Assembly (NCBI GenBank): GCA_038496675.1
Contig: CM076663.1
Location: forward strand, 17,455,290-17,519,289
DNA: 64,000 nt
Direction: 5' to 3'
Source of the DNA: Rachycentron canadum
Lineage: Eukaryota; Chordata; Actinopteri; Carangiformes; Rachycentridae
Of the stretch, positions 12,344 to 24,489 are shown in pieces. Made by a program: the position numbers and the translations under genes. The stretch's first letter is position 1. Every line of letters begins with the position of its first letter. Under the pieces are notes generated by a model that was not told where the DNA came from, searched no databases, and was given only the letters and a program-made list of their open reading frames with translations.

Positions 12344-15300
12344 CTGGACCCCCCTAACTACTTGTTTGTTTGACTGGCTGTTTTTAGTCTTAAGGCTCAG
12401 CCCCTGGTGACCCTGATGGCACCACTAGGGCTATCTCCTCCAGTGCAGAGAAGAAATTATACAACATATAGCTAAATGGCCCTTCCCATGACAACAACTG
12501 AGCCGCTTCACTGTTTGGGCCAAAGTGCCTCAGTAACACTTGGTGCAAACACAATAGTCCCAAGTGCAAGGATTCAAAGTGGCAACAGTCTGGTCACAGA
12601 CATGCTCATCCAAAGGTTTGGAGTGAGTCAGGGAGAGCTGCGGATCTCCTAAAACACTCCAACAGTAACAGGAATCTGTTGCTTTTACATTATATGCGAT
12701 GCAGACTTCTCGCATCAAAGCTCATTTCACAAATTTACTTCACAGAAATGCATTCAACAAAACCTCGGTGCAGCCTGGTGAACTGATGCACCACATTTCT
12801 TCACCAAAAGTCTGAGGGGAGGAAGATGAAATGCGCCGCTGTAGGGAGGCAGTGACAGTGAATTAGCCACGCTTTAAGAGTGTTTTATTATCCATCCCTG
12901 CATATGGTAGAACATGCCGCTTTCTTATCGTGGTGTATTTGCTGAGATGAGGAGGTAATAGCTGTGTCAACACTGCGGTTGCCATGGAGACAGCAGGGGT
13001 TTCCATAGCCGTGCTCTCTTTCCCAGTGACCCAGTTTTCACTTGTCGGTGTAGCATTGAAGCCCTCCAAGAGCTCTCAGCGCTCCACTCCTCTGCCTTTT
13101 ACCTTGCCATTGATGTATGATTTGAATAAGAGCTATGTGTGTCATGGGCGTCAGGTTGATATACTGCATCTAGGAGCTCTGGGAAGGAAACAAGAACATT
13201 TGGTCAGTATTGTTCGGTTGAGTGCATTTGTGCCTTGAGTGGAAGAACATGAATTCACACTGCTGTGGATGATAAATGCAAAATCTTTGAAACCTTGTTT
13301 TTCCGGTGTTCAACAAAATGCGAACAAATAAAGGTATGAAAATCACAAATTAAAAAGTATGAAATGACAGAAAAGAAAAACCTATTGACTATTTCCATCC
13401 ACTCCACTTTGTATCAAAGCTCAGGATTAAAGATGGTTTCCTTTTCACAGTCCTCAAGGTTACAGTACACATTTAAGAGTGTGTAAACCTTAGACACCAA
13501 TATGCAGGATAAAAACTGGAGAATAGATGGTAGAGTATGTTTTTTTTTAGTATTCGATGGTCCAATTCTGGAAGATTTTGATGTACATACATCATGCAGA
13601 ATATTATCCTCGTTGGAATTCCTGTTGAATTTGAGCTGATTGTTACAGGACAAAGGTAAATTTAGCTGAAATAAAACTTGCAAAATTAATATTCTACTGA
13701 CCAGGTCAGAGTTATTACTGAGAGGTACAGAAGATTTCTCTCATTGCATGATTTTGTCATATTTGGTAGTGTATCCTACACAGTTTAGTAATTGTCTCCT
13801 TGGGATCTTTATGGAGGTGTGTCTATAGTGTCACCCTCTCTGGCACCAGACAGTGTAGCAGAAACTCCTATTTCACTCGACTGTATCATCACCCATCATG
13901 TTGACTTGTTGTAGACCTCCTCTCTGGAACCACTTTGCATTGACAATTATAGCTATTATATGACTGTTGCTCTGATGACACACTGACAGCTGGAGTCATT
14001 TTCAAATTTGCCTGGCTTCCCTAACACTATCACTTGTGTCATGTTTTTTTCAGGACTTTTTTTTTTTTTTTGTGCATTAAAAGAGTTTTCTGAATCCGAT
14101 CTGGAACATTAGTTTGAGCAGATGTTTGGGGGTGAAAATACAAAGATGTTCTTGCATGAGGCCCAGAGTAGTGAAGGAAGGTTTATGTTTTCTTTGCCAC
14201 AAACTCAAAGTGTAACAACCCCCACAGAAATCTGTAGTTGCTGGTTTTGTGTTATTTTTCTTGTCCCTGGCTCCTTGGCCCCTGAACCCGTGGACATAAA
14301 CATGTTTGGCCCTGTGGTTTTTATAACTGTCACAAACTAACAGGCTGCTGACTTGCTGCCACATGCTTGTTAGTGCTGGTTCGTACACATATAAACAGTG
14401 TCGCTCACACCTTATGGCAGCAGACGCTTGATTCATCCAGCATCTTTAGATGTGATAAACATCTTAATCAGCCAGAGTCAGGAGGACAACTTCCTTTTGA
14501 CCGATCGATTGGCACAAAGCACATTTTTATATGTTTTTGGCTTAAAAAAAAAAAAAAAAACTGAGCTTGAGCCTAATGTTGATTTAGCCTATAAGACATG
14601 TTAAAGAGCTCTTTTTCATTTTCATAATGTATGTCAAGTCCATGCAGTCTTTGCCCCTGGATATTTGTAGATTTCAAAGACCATGTGACATCAAACATTA
14701 TCTTTAGATACATGTTGTTAGAGTAGGTCGTTTTTTTCCATCCTTCCTTCTTTGAATATCAGTTTCCCATTACTCAAAATGCTAGGAGGGCCAAAGACAG
14801 AAAACATTAAAGCTAGTGAATCACAGCCTGCAACCGCTTAGCTTATTGTAGCCAACTAATGGGGAAAGGACCAGCCTGTCTTTAACCAACAGTAACAAAA
14901 TGTGTTTTGTGTCTGACAGTTTCTTGGCAGGGAGCATGATGATCAGGAAATCTAGCCAGGAAATTTAGGACAAGGCAAATCCACCAGCATGGGTGCTAAC
15001 AACTTTATGACTTGGTTCATCAAAGTATTCTAAAATAATTGTATTGTTTTTTCTATTGTCATCTCTTCTCCCAATAAACTTTCTCAGTGGTCAGTCCTCT
15101 GCCACGTTGTTATGACGTTGTTGTTATGCACTTTTGTTGAGCCGTGATGCTCTCGAGCTTATGTGAATAATCTATCAAATAAATAACATTAAATTGTTTT
15201 TTCAAAAAAGTCTGAGCAGACGAGTCCCACAGCTGCTCCAAGACTGAAGTTAATAATGTTATTACAAATGTCAGTGGGAGTTTGAACGAGGGTTTCTTAC

Positions 15301-18300
15301 TTCATTCATTTCCCAAAATGCCAAATTAATGATTCAGAAAAGCTGAGATTGTATAAGAATTTTAATTATGTTGTATATTTATGGTCTAATACTAAGAATA
15401 TTAGCAAACAGTGGAGAGAAATTAGTTGATTTCGATTCAAATCTGTAAAATGTCAGCTGAAACAATGTCTTCATTCTCAATTGTTTCTTTTTCTTTTGGT
15501 ATGTGAAGGGAATTCTTGCCATTTTTCCCAATGGTCAGTTTCACCATCAGTGGCCAGTGGTTGCTATAAAAAATGCAAATGAGTTACCAGATTATTGTCA
15601 AAGTCTTGTCTGTCACTCCCTGTCTCTCTCTCCCTCCCTCTCTCTCTCACACTTTCTCAGACTCACCACTGGCTGTGCTGCTGCAGTCGTATTGTGGCTG
15701 TAGGTTTTGGCAGCAGAAACCACTGGACAGACACTGTTTTTGTTTGTTTTCATGCAATCCCCCTGCATTTTTTTGTGCGGCCTTCTCTTGGAAGGAAGTA
15801 GTGGGCGGAGAGAAAAACAACATAATTTAGATTCTTGCTCATTGAAAACCAAATATGTTTGTAGTAGAGAACATGTGGTTTTTGTACAACTGTGACCTGC
15901 GTGGAAATGGGATCACAGTCAGACACTGAATGAGGACGCTCAGCTGCTGCTCAGCTCCACCTGTCAGATATGTTGAAATGCTATTTCTGCTGTAATTGCA
16001 GAGTGTTTTGGAAGCCAGTGACATTTACCGCTGCGCTTTAATGGTACCCATATCGCTCTGTGTACAGCAATATGACACAGTGAGGACTGCAAACCATGAT
16101 ATCCAGAGACATCCTCTAGCCTGTGAACACACAAATACTTAACATCCATCTTGTTAATGCTAAACCTGCTTATGTCGTCGCATCAATGACCTGAAACTCA
16201 CATGGTTTCTTACAAAGGCAAACATACTAAAATTCACAGAAACACAAAAAGATACACACTCCTAAGGCATGTTTCCTCTCACATATGGTGTATAGGACCT
16301 CTGGCTATCTTTTGCCCAAAGGGTCTTCCATTGTTCTTCTGTACTCCTCCTCCACATTCCCCTTATATCTCTTCTTAGAATAAGACTGTTGATCACAAGT
16401 AGTCAATAAATGGCAGCATGTGATCTGTCACTATTTTTCACAAATGTAGCTAGGTGGCTAGCTAGCTCATGTAGGACGTTGATGTCCCCTCCTAATAAAC
16501 TCTTGTTTCTCTAGCTGGCAGAAAAAGGCGTTGCTGTGCAGATCAGACCGATTTGATTTGCTTTATTAGTGATGAGTGGCAAACCAGGGGTCTAGATCCA
16601 GGCTACAAAAAAGTAAAAATATATTTTTAGTCTTTTTTCATTTGTCCTATCCCTTTAATCATCTGTTGTGATTGGTGTGGACCCAGTGGGGGAACTCTGG
16701 CCCTCAGGTTGAGGAGCGCTGATCTAAAGAAGAGGATCTTGACCTAAATAAAGACCTCGGAGTTTGGAGGAGCGAATAACAGAAGCAGAGGAAACAGGTG
16801 GGATTAGGACTTCAGATCAAGTGAGGGATCACAAGGCTAATACGAATAATCCAAATGACACTGCAAAAACAAAAACACGCCGGACAAGAGTTTTCAGATT
16901 TAGCCCCAACTAATCAGCTGAGTGTTTGCTTAGAGGGCTGTTTTTTTTTTTTTTTTCTCTCAGTAGACGACCTAGAAAATTTAGCTGGGATGGCAACTTT
17001 CAAGAAATCTCCTAGAAATCTTAGGAGTGTTTATCCAGCCTTTGGCACCATTAGAGGTGCCAATCCTCCTGTGCGCTGATCCCTGATCCTTGTTCTGACA
17101 CTCACCAGGCTAAGTGGTGCTGCATGGACATTTGAAAAAACAATAGAAGCTCTCTGTGCTCAGTAGCAGCAGTTTAGTAGAAAGAGACACAAACAAGTAA
17201 AGAGGATCTACTGACCTTTGGCATAGACATTTGCACTCATCCATTACTTATATCTGTGCATGCCTTGTTTGCACATACATGTAAGAACATATGTGCAAGT
17301 CTTCGTCATACAAATTATACAAATTCCTAAATCTGCTTTACCACATTCCTAAACAGGAACCATGTGCTTTTCTTTAAGGTAATTTAATCAATTCAATCAG
17401 CTTTATCACAGGCTTTCATTCTCCTCCATTCATAACACTCTTCTTGAGTGTTTCATTCAACAGTCTTACATTATTTCTCTCTCTGCTGTTTCCCCCATGT
17501 TAGCCTTTCTCTTTGAGATATTTGATCCTCACAATGGACAAAATGAAATTCTGTTGGTTTCCCTTTGACGTTTGTTGACTCAGGACAGACATGAGGGAGA
17601 GGAGGGAAAGATGGGAAATAAGCTAACAAATGCTGGGATTTGATCACCTCTCTGAAGCTATTAAACCAACCCGAAAAACACTTCTGATGAAGTCCGCTGG
17701 CAGCTTAAACGGACCTTGAGTTGCCATCTGTCAGCCGCCTTCAGTGATGAACTCACAAACTCAACATTTGAAACGAAATGCTCAGAAAAATGTCATGTAA
17801 TGCTACAACTTCTACAGTTCCATGGCGACTGAGCGATACTGTGTTGAACACCATGTGATAAAGCTGAAAGTTCCAGAACAAGTAAGTGGACCTTGAGTTC
17901 AGATTGTTTTGTCAAAAGGAGGTTTCCTCAGATTTAGGTAGTGCACCTAACTGGCCTGCACAGATCTTCAGACCTCAGATGAAAAGCCAGACCTTATCAC
18001 CCAAGCTCAGGGGCCAACCTCACTAATGATCTTGTGAATGACAAATGTGAGCCAGGTTCACGGCTGTCTGGACACCTGCACATGCTGCATGTGTCACTGA
18101 GGGGTGTAAGGATTAGGTGTCCATAATACCTTGTTGTTTAATTTGTCTGTAGTTGGTCACAGCTTAAATTTGCACATATACATTTTGTTAGATGCAACTT
18201 AGGTTGTCGTGAATTTATTTCTGTTCAAAACTGATGAAATATTGAAGAGACATGAAAGAGACAACAGTCGCACAGGTAAATTACGAAAAATATCTGACTA

Positions 18301-18450
18301 GCTTCAAGTCGACAAACGAAAGCTCAAATAAAAACTCATTGACAACTTTAACACAAAAGACTAAGCAGCATTCAAAGAAGAAGAAAAGCACATTTGCAGA
18401 CTGACCTGTGCTGCAAAAAATATGTAACTTAAATACCAAGTATAACAGCA

Positions 18451-18473
18451 TTGTGTGTATATATGTGTGTGTT

Positions 18474-18505
<32 letters not shown>

Positions 18506-18524
18506 AGAGTGTGTGTGCGTGTGT
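18451..18524. repeat. (TG)n microsatellite with CG units
   Basis: TG dinucleotides with embedded GCGCGC, the kind of alternating purine-pyrimidine tract that can adopt Z-DNA. Confidence 0.9.
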
Positions 18525-19614
18525 CTTTACCTTGTCTAAACTTCCTCAGCCTTGACTGACGCTTGCAGGGTCTATTCCCTCCAGCTTTGAAAAACACATT
18601 CCATTTTAATGTAGCAGCTGCTCACAAGGTCATTTGTCACTTGATAATGACAAAGCAAACCCAAAGGCTTTTCGCTGTCAAGTGTGTGCGTGTGCGTGAA
18701 GGAAGGGAGGTGAGAGGGGTGATGGCGTCCTTGTGAGCTCATAGACTTGTCTGAAGTCTGAGGACGTGATCAGATACTCCTGTCGCTGGAATGGGGAAGA
18801 AGTGTGTGATGTGTTTTCTGTGGCGGAAGAAGAAAGAAAAACACCAAAGCACATACATTTTCTAAGCATATTCAGACGTGAAAAACTTTTTCTCTCCACA
18901 CACAGACACACACAAATACACACACACATGCAGAGGTTTATGAGGTATCCAACTGCTACGAGTAAAGCAGATGTGCTGCAGTGTAATGCTTGGAGGGCAT
19001 CTAACTTCCAACCAAGAGGGTTACATTTACAAACTTGTAATAAGTATCTGCTGTGAAAATCACATGTTCCAAATGTGTTGAGTGTCACATCCACCTGCCA
19101 CGTGTGCGACATAACTGGCCTCAGAAAAACTGTGAAAAAAAAGTGCAAAAAGATCAATTTTTTTTCCTGTTATATGTATTTTCTCTGCACATATCATTCA
19201 ACCATTTCTTGTGAACACACATAACAATGCTGAGAAGAAAGATGTTTATATTTAGAGATGGAGGCCTTCAACCCTAAAACTGTATCCTCTTCTTCCTTGG
19301 GCATCCAATGTTGCAAAACAGTGTGTGAATTTGTGTGGGCGGGTGTTTGTGTATGATCATGAGTGAGTCTGCAAAAACAGGCATGCAGGAATTCATGGTA
19401 AATTGGTGCAAATATTATTTGGTGTGTGAGTGTGTGTGTCTGATTGTACTAATCCTTGCCAGACCTATTTGCAGGCCTTGCTGGTAAGGGGGGCATGTGG
19501 ACGGGGTGGCACACAAAGTGCTCTGGTTGGCAGGACTGGCATAAAGACAGATTACAGCAAAGCAGCAGCACAGTTGTTACACAGCCTGAGCTGCTGTGAA
19601 TATGGCTGCTGTTT

Positions 19615-19695
19615 ATGGACGGACTGGTCTGTACTGGTCAGGACTGGTTGGAGGAAGTCTGTGCCGGTCTGCACTGGTCTGATCTGGTTCGGTTG
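19615..19695 (+). repeat. Irregular CTGGT-type minisatellite
   Basis: ACTGGTC, CTGGTT and close variants recur at roughly 10-20 base spacing (GGACTGGTCTG, TACTGGTCAGG, GCACTGGTCTGATCTGGTT). Units are imperfect, so this is a decayed tandem repeat. Confidence 0.5.
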
Positions 19696-22204
19696 GGGCA
19701 ACTTTGGACTGGTTTTGTGTTCTGTAGGCCAGCCAGATTTGGTTCCCTCTTTTTTGGTTTTATTTATGATGAGCTGTTGTAAACATGACAACATTTTTTT
19801 TATTTTCTTTTTGGATGAGTGCTCGTTTTCAGTTTTTCTGAATGACTAAAGACACTATTATTTCAAGAAAAGTGCAGGACTGGGAACAGGAAGCCTCAAT
19901 TATCCTCCCTTGCAGACACATAGTTGTTGTTATTATGCTTCTTCCTAGTCCACTTGAAGTCCAATTGGAGGAAGCACATGTGCAGCCGGTGCCCTTGCAG
20001 CGTTGTGGACACAACTAATTGGAGGGTACGCTGGCGTCCATGCGAGTCTCGCCTACACCCTCAGATGACAACAGCTCAAGCCCTCACTTGACAAAAGTAT
20101 AAGTCCAGTTTTAGGTTTGTCATATTCATGCTTCTCCTTCACAAAGCATCTCAGTACTGTATCATAGGAATCACAATCATGCTCAGCGAGTCAGCACCTA
20201 ATTAACCAATGATGACCTTGAGTGGCGAAATTGTTGCGACTGGATACTCCATACCCAGTATGCCTTGGCTCAAACCATACTACTCACCTCATCTGTGTAT
20301 GACAATCACACAACACGATAATGTTGGAGCAGCCACACAGCCTGTGTGAGGCACATCTACAGCTCGACGTTCGGGATGGAGCAGATTTTTCATATGCAAT
20401 GTGCACATCTCTCAGCAAAAATAGATAACTGACCTTTAAATATTGTTTCAATGTCTGGGCTTTATCTGAATATGTCTCAGACATGACATTAAGTGAAGGG
20501 CAGTTGTGCTCTCTCTCTATCTCCCTCTGAAAGTAAGTAAACTAAAATCATGTGCGGTCTTTCTGGTTACGACTCTTCACTTTATACATAATAAAATGAG
20601 ACATTCTGCTGGTGATGGCCGTCATCAAAGGTACACACACAGGTGAAGAAAGCAGTGTGGCCTAGGCGTAATATCAACGTAGCAACATTGTTCAGCGTGG
20701 CTACTGTTTTGCACTGATACAAAAAACAAAAAAAAGGTTTAAAGCAGTTATTTTTCCCAGGATTCAGAGCACTCCCCGTATTCATTAACACGCGCCTATA
20801 GCATTGTCGGACTAATGATCAGTGGTTTTTAAAATAGATCAAAATTTAATTAGCTGAACCAGGGATATTGTCTTTTTTATTCCACACACTCTTCTGGCTG
20901 CCTGTGGTACCCACAATGCAACCTAATCGCCATCAGTTTGATTAGACACTGTGTGTGTTATGCTCGCAGTGGATAACATAGACTCAGGCTCCTCCAGCCT
21001 CAAGCAGAGGTGAGGTGTGGGCTACAGATGTCTGCAAAGTTCACTTCTTTCTATCTCCTCAGCCTGGGGTTTTTATCACTTTTAAACTTATCGTCTTCAG
21101 GCCCAACTGACACTGAGTCACGTGACATCAGGAGGCGGTTTATCTGATTTCATGCTGCTCCTTCTGGGGGCAGTGATGAAAGTTTGTTTTATATATGCAG
21201 ACGTTTTCCACAAGACCTGAGAACAAACCTTTAAACAAGTCAGTGTCTTATTCATCAGTTGTAAGTTCCTCTTCTGTTAACAGCTGTACGTCTTCCAACA
21301 TCATAATATGATTTGTTTCAGTGTAGCCAGTTTAACAGTTAAAAGATCAAAACTGGTTCTCATAGTCAATCTTAGGAGCAAAAGGTAAGACTTTTTGTGA
21401 ATGTTTCACAATAAAAGCCTCCTGAAGCTACCACCAGCTTTGCACTTTTGAGGGTTTGATGGTTGTAACCGTGAAGCAGCTGCTCAGAGGACCTGAAGAC
21501 AAACAAGAGTGATTCCAAAAATGACCAGATAACAAATCAACAGAGATTTCTGTAGTTCCGTCAGTTATAACAGCAATAATGCAAAAATGTGGGAAAACAG
21601 ACAGACGTTAATAAATGTGAGTGATAGTAAAGACAGTCACAGAGATTATCCAACTGTTGTACAGGCAGTGCGAGGAAGACGATGAACAGAATAAGCAGGG
21701 ATGTTGAAGTCTTGTCTATTTTCAGTGAAAGAAAATGATAGTCCACTAAACCCAGATGTCATAAAGCTGCTTTCTGATAGTATCAGATGGTGTGAGCAGT
21801 TTTATTTAAATCATAAAAAAAGCCTTAAGCACATCTTGAAACGGTGTATTAACATCCTGCTGTGTCTCCCACAGGGATCCTTGTTCATTTATATTAAGAT
21901 ATGATGATATGACTTTATATCAGGTCGTATCTAATTTGATGTGGTGGTTAATATTTTGCTTTATATGGGTATTATTTTACACATTAATGTGCTATTATAT
22001 GATTTAAATGAACATGATAAAAATGTGTGTGAGCACATGTTTAATAAAATCAGTGGTCAATACAAACGGGTGGCTCTTACATTCATCTTGAACATCCATG
22101 TAAGAATATAAATGCCCCTCCTGGAGCTGGGAATGTGACAGAGCAAGAACAATTGACACTTCACTCTGATCCTACAATACATCAATGTGCAAACATGCAG
22201 GCAA

Positions 22205-22230
22205 ACACACACACACACACACACACACAC
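22205..22230. repeat. (CA)n microsatellite
   Basis: Uninterrupted CA dinucleotides. Confidence 0.9.
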
Positions 22231-22310
22231 TTAAACACACACTGTATAAAAAGAGGGGGAAAAGTCTAAATCTATACCAAATCCCCCCCCCTTGAGAATT
22301 TCATCCCCTA

Positions 22311-22379
22311 GATACGTGAGCGCCATTTGAAGCGCTGCATCCACACAGGCTCACATCCGCCTGGATACGTGAGCGCCAT
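22311..22379. repeat. Exact 16-base direct repeat
   Basis: GATACGTGAGCGCCAT occurs at 22311-22326 and again at 22364-22379, in a CpG-containing patch that continues to about 22460. It looks like a short duplication or paired binding site. The minus-strand frame across it is open but matches no family I know. Confidence 0.8.
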
Positions 22380-22604
22380 GTCGAATTCATGATGGTTGTC
22401 ATGGTGCCCACATAGCAACCGGCTATACATGTACCGGCTGCTGCCTCCGGTCGACTCGGCACTGGGGTGGAGTGGGGGAGAGAGCTGGGGAAGGGATAAG
22501 AGGGGGGTAGAACGGCAGGAGGGTGGGAGGTCGAGGGAAACAGAGAGAGGAGAGGGCTGGGAAATTTGGGCTGGGGAAGGCATGTCAATTTGTTTTTTTC
22601 TTTC

Positions 22605-22605
<1 letters not shown>

Positions 22606-22640
<35 letters not shown>
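22606..22640. repeat. (TG)n microsatellite
   Basis: Uninterrupted TG dinucleotides following a poly-T/TTTC tract. Confidence 0.95.
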
Positions 22641-22642
<2 letters not shown>

Positions 22643-23327
22643 ATGTGTGAGTGAGTGAGTCCATGTTTGAATAAGTTAGAGAGGACAGGAGATCTAAAAG
22701 GCTGGGGGTGAAAGAAAAAAGACAGATGAAGAAAAGGGGATCAGCTGGTCTATATACCTTGAAGGACAGAGAGATGGGGCAAAGATAGAGGAGACAACTG
22801 AACTCACGGTTGACGGCTCTCTGAAAAGCCATGTGGGTTATGGAGAGACGGAGGCAATAACAGACAAGTACTTTACTCACTGGATCACTGTATTTTCTGC
22901 AGACAACAATAGTGTCTGAAAGACTGAATAAATGTGAGTGTGTTTGGAAATAAACACTGATTGAATGCTTTCTATATAAATTAATCTTTCTAGAAGACAT
23001 TTAATCTCATATTTATGCTTGAAACCATATTTTTCTTGAGGGTAAAGTCTGAAAAAAGGATTCAATCTACCTTATCCTGCCTTGTTTCAACAAATTCATT
23101 TGCTGTTTTCAAATTAAGATGAGAAGACTGAGCATGGGGCAAAAAAATGGGTCTTTTTTAGTTGAGTACACTGCTTATCATTATGGTGAATAGGAGAAGC
23201 ATGTTCTGCTAATTCCTCCTTCACGATGGGTCATGTGAACGCGTGCAGAGCAGTTCATGGGTAATTGATGTGCCGAGTCTTATTTTGGTAGCTGAATCAA
23301 ACGACAAGGCTTTACGCATCACCTGGC

Positions 23328-23381
23328 AAAAAAAAAAAAAAAAAAAGCAGCATACACACACACACACACACACACACACAA
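23328..23381. repeat. Poly-A run plus (CA)n
   Basis: Nineteen A (23328-23346), then CA dinucleotides from 23354. An A-run joined to a CA tract may mark an old retroposon tail, but no body is recognisable upstream. Confidence 0.85.
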
Positions 23382-24139
23382 GTACACATGTCAACATGCA
23401 GTCCTCTATATCAGCAGCTCCACTTCATGCTACAGACACATACTCTATTTATACAGAGACCAAGGAAGGGTACACGTGAAGTCGCTCTCACACAGAGACA
23501 TGGGCGCACATACATGAATATTTCAGCTTGCTTGAAAACGTGCAAACCAACCGTTGCCCATCCCCCCACCTCCACCAACTAACCAACCCTCAGCCAAAGC
23601 CTGGGTAGCAGCGCAGGCACAGGAATAGGCCACAAATGATAGAGAAAGAGCTGGAGCGAGGGAAGGTGGAAAAAGAGAGAAAAAAAAAGAACAGACCAAA
23701 TTAATCAGGCAGCATGACGGGAGAGGGTGGGAGAGGGCGTAGAGGAAGATAAAGACATCAGAGTGGAATGACAGCCCTCACAGTTGTGAGGGTATAGTGG
23801 GAAAAATGACAGACCCTGATTTACATTCCCTCACCAGTGTAGAAATACAAAAATGGGGGTGTTAAGTGATGAGTCCAAACAGCTGATGACCGTTGGGGTG
23901 TTTTTGGAACCATGTGTTCAGCAGTTGAACCTTTATTTCACTGTTCACATCACTACAACAAAAGCCCAACAGAGTACTGAAATAAAAATAATAATAATAA
24001 AAAAAACATTAGGTCAGAGGGTCAGACAGGTTGAGAGCACTTGAAATTTACTAAAGCACCACCTCAGTCTGTAACCTGTGACAAACATTTACAATTGACA
24101 GTTTATGTAATAGTTTTATGATTTGCCTTTGTTTTCATC

Positions 24140-24488
24140 TCTTTTGATGGATCTGACCTGCTCTGTGCTCCATCCTGATTGTGTGGTACAATCTGTCAAT
24201 CACACAGCAGCCACACCCTAAGGCATACCCTGATTTATGGTCTATTTTCCTCTAAATGGGACCATCATTTAAAAAATGAACATCATGTTGTATTGAAGAA
24301 CTAGAGCAATAATTTGCTGAGCTAATAAATCAAGTGAGACGTAGGGCCATTTTGCCATAGACTTCAATGCAACCTGACTTCTCCTTGCCCCTGATGGTCA
24401 TTAGACAGAAGCAGGTTTAAGTCTCTTCAGCATTGACTTCACTTTGCAGCCCTACATCTATGTCCACTTTTATATACAGTCTATAGGT
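24140..24488 (+). mobile_element. Dispersed repeat family 1, second copy
   Basis: It is collinear with 8940-9325: TCTGTCAATCA, TAAATGGGACCATC, TGAACATCATGTTGTATTGA, AAATCAAGTGAGA, CCCCTGATGGTCATTAGA and a terminal ACAGTCTA. Several short deletions separate it from the first copy. Confidence 0.75.
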
Positions 24489-24489
24489 A

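Larger units (their letters stand above)
12345..22200. other. Gene-free region
   Basis: No gene is supported. It contains scattered poly-T and poly-A runs (14051-14071, 14544-14560, 16940-16956), a CT tract (15620-15650), TG/CG tracts (18451-18524) and a CTGGT-rich stretch (19615-19695). The longest open frames run through CA/TG tracts or lack any recognisable domain. A second X-box-like motif lies at 12978-12991. Confidence 0.6.

Noticed and set aside
16560..16740. Possible hAT-type MITE end (CCTCAGGTTGAGGAGCGCTG)
   Set aside because: Only one end is recognisable. No inverted partner or target duplication found, so not listed as a feature.
18678..19157. 159-aa minus-strand open frame
   Set aside because: Contains a repeat-derived Cys-Val segment and no recognisable domain. 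Codon usage and composition give no support.
22308..23000. 230-aa minus-strand open frame
   Set aside because: The middle is a CA tract read as Thr-His repeats. Only the last 40 residues look unusual, and I match them to no family. Reported as a sequence patch instead of a gene.
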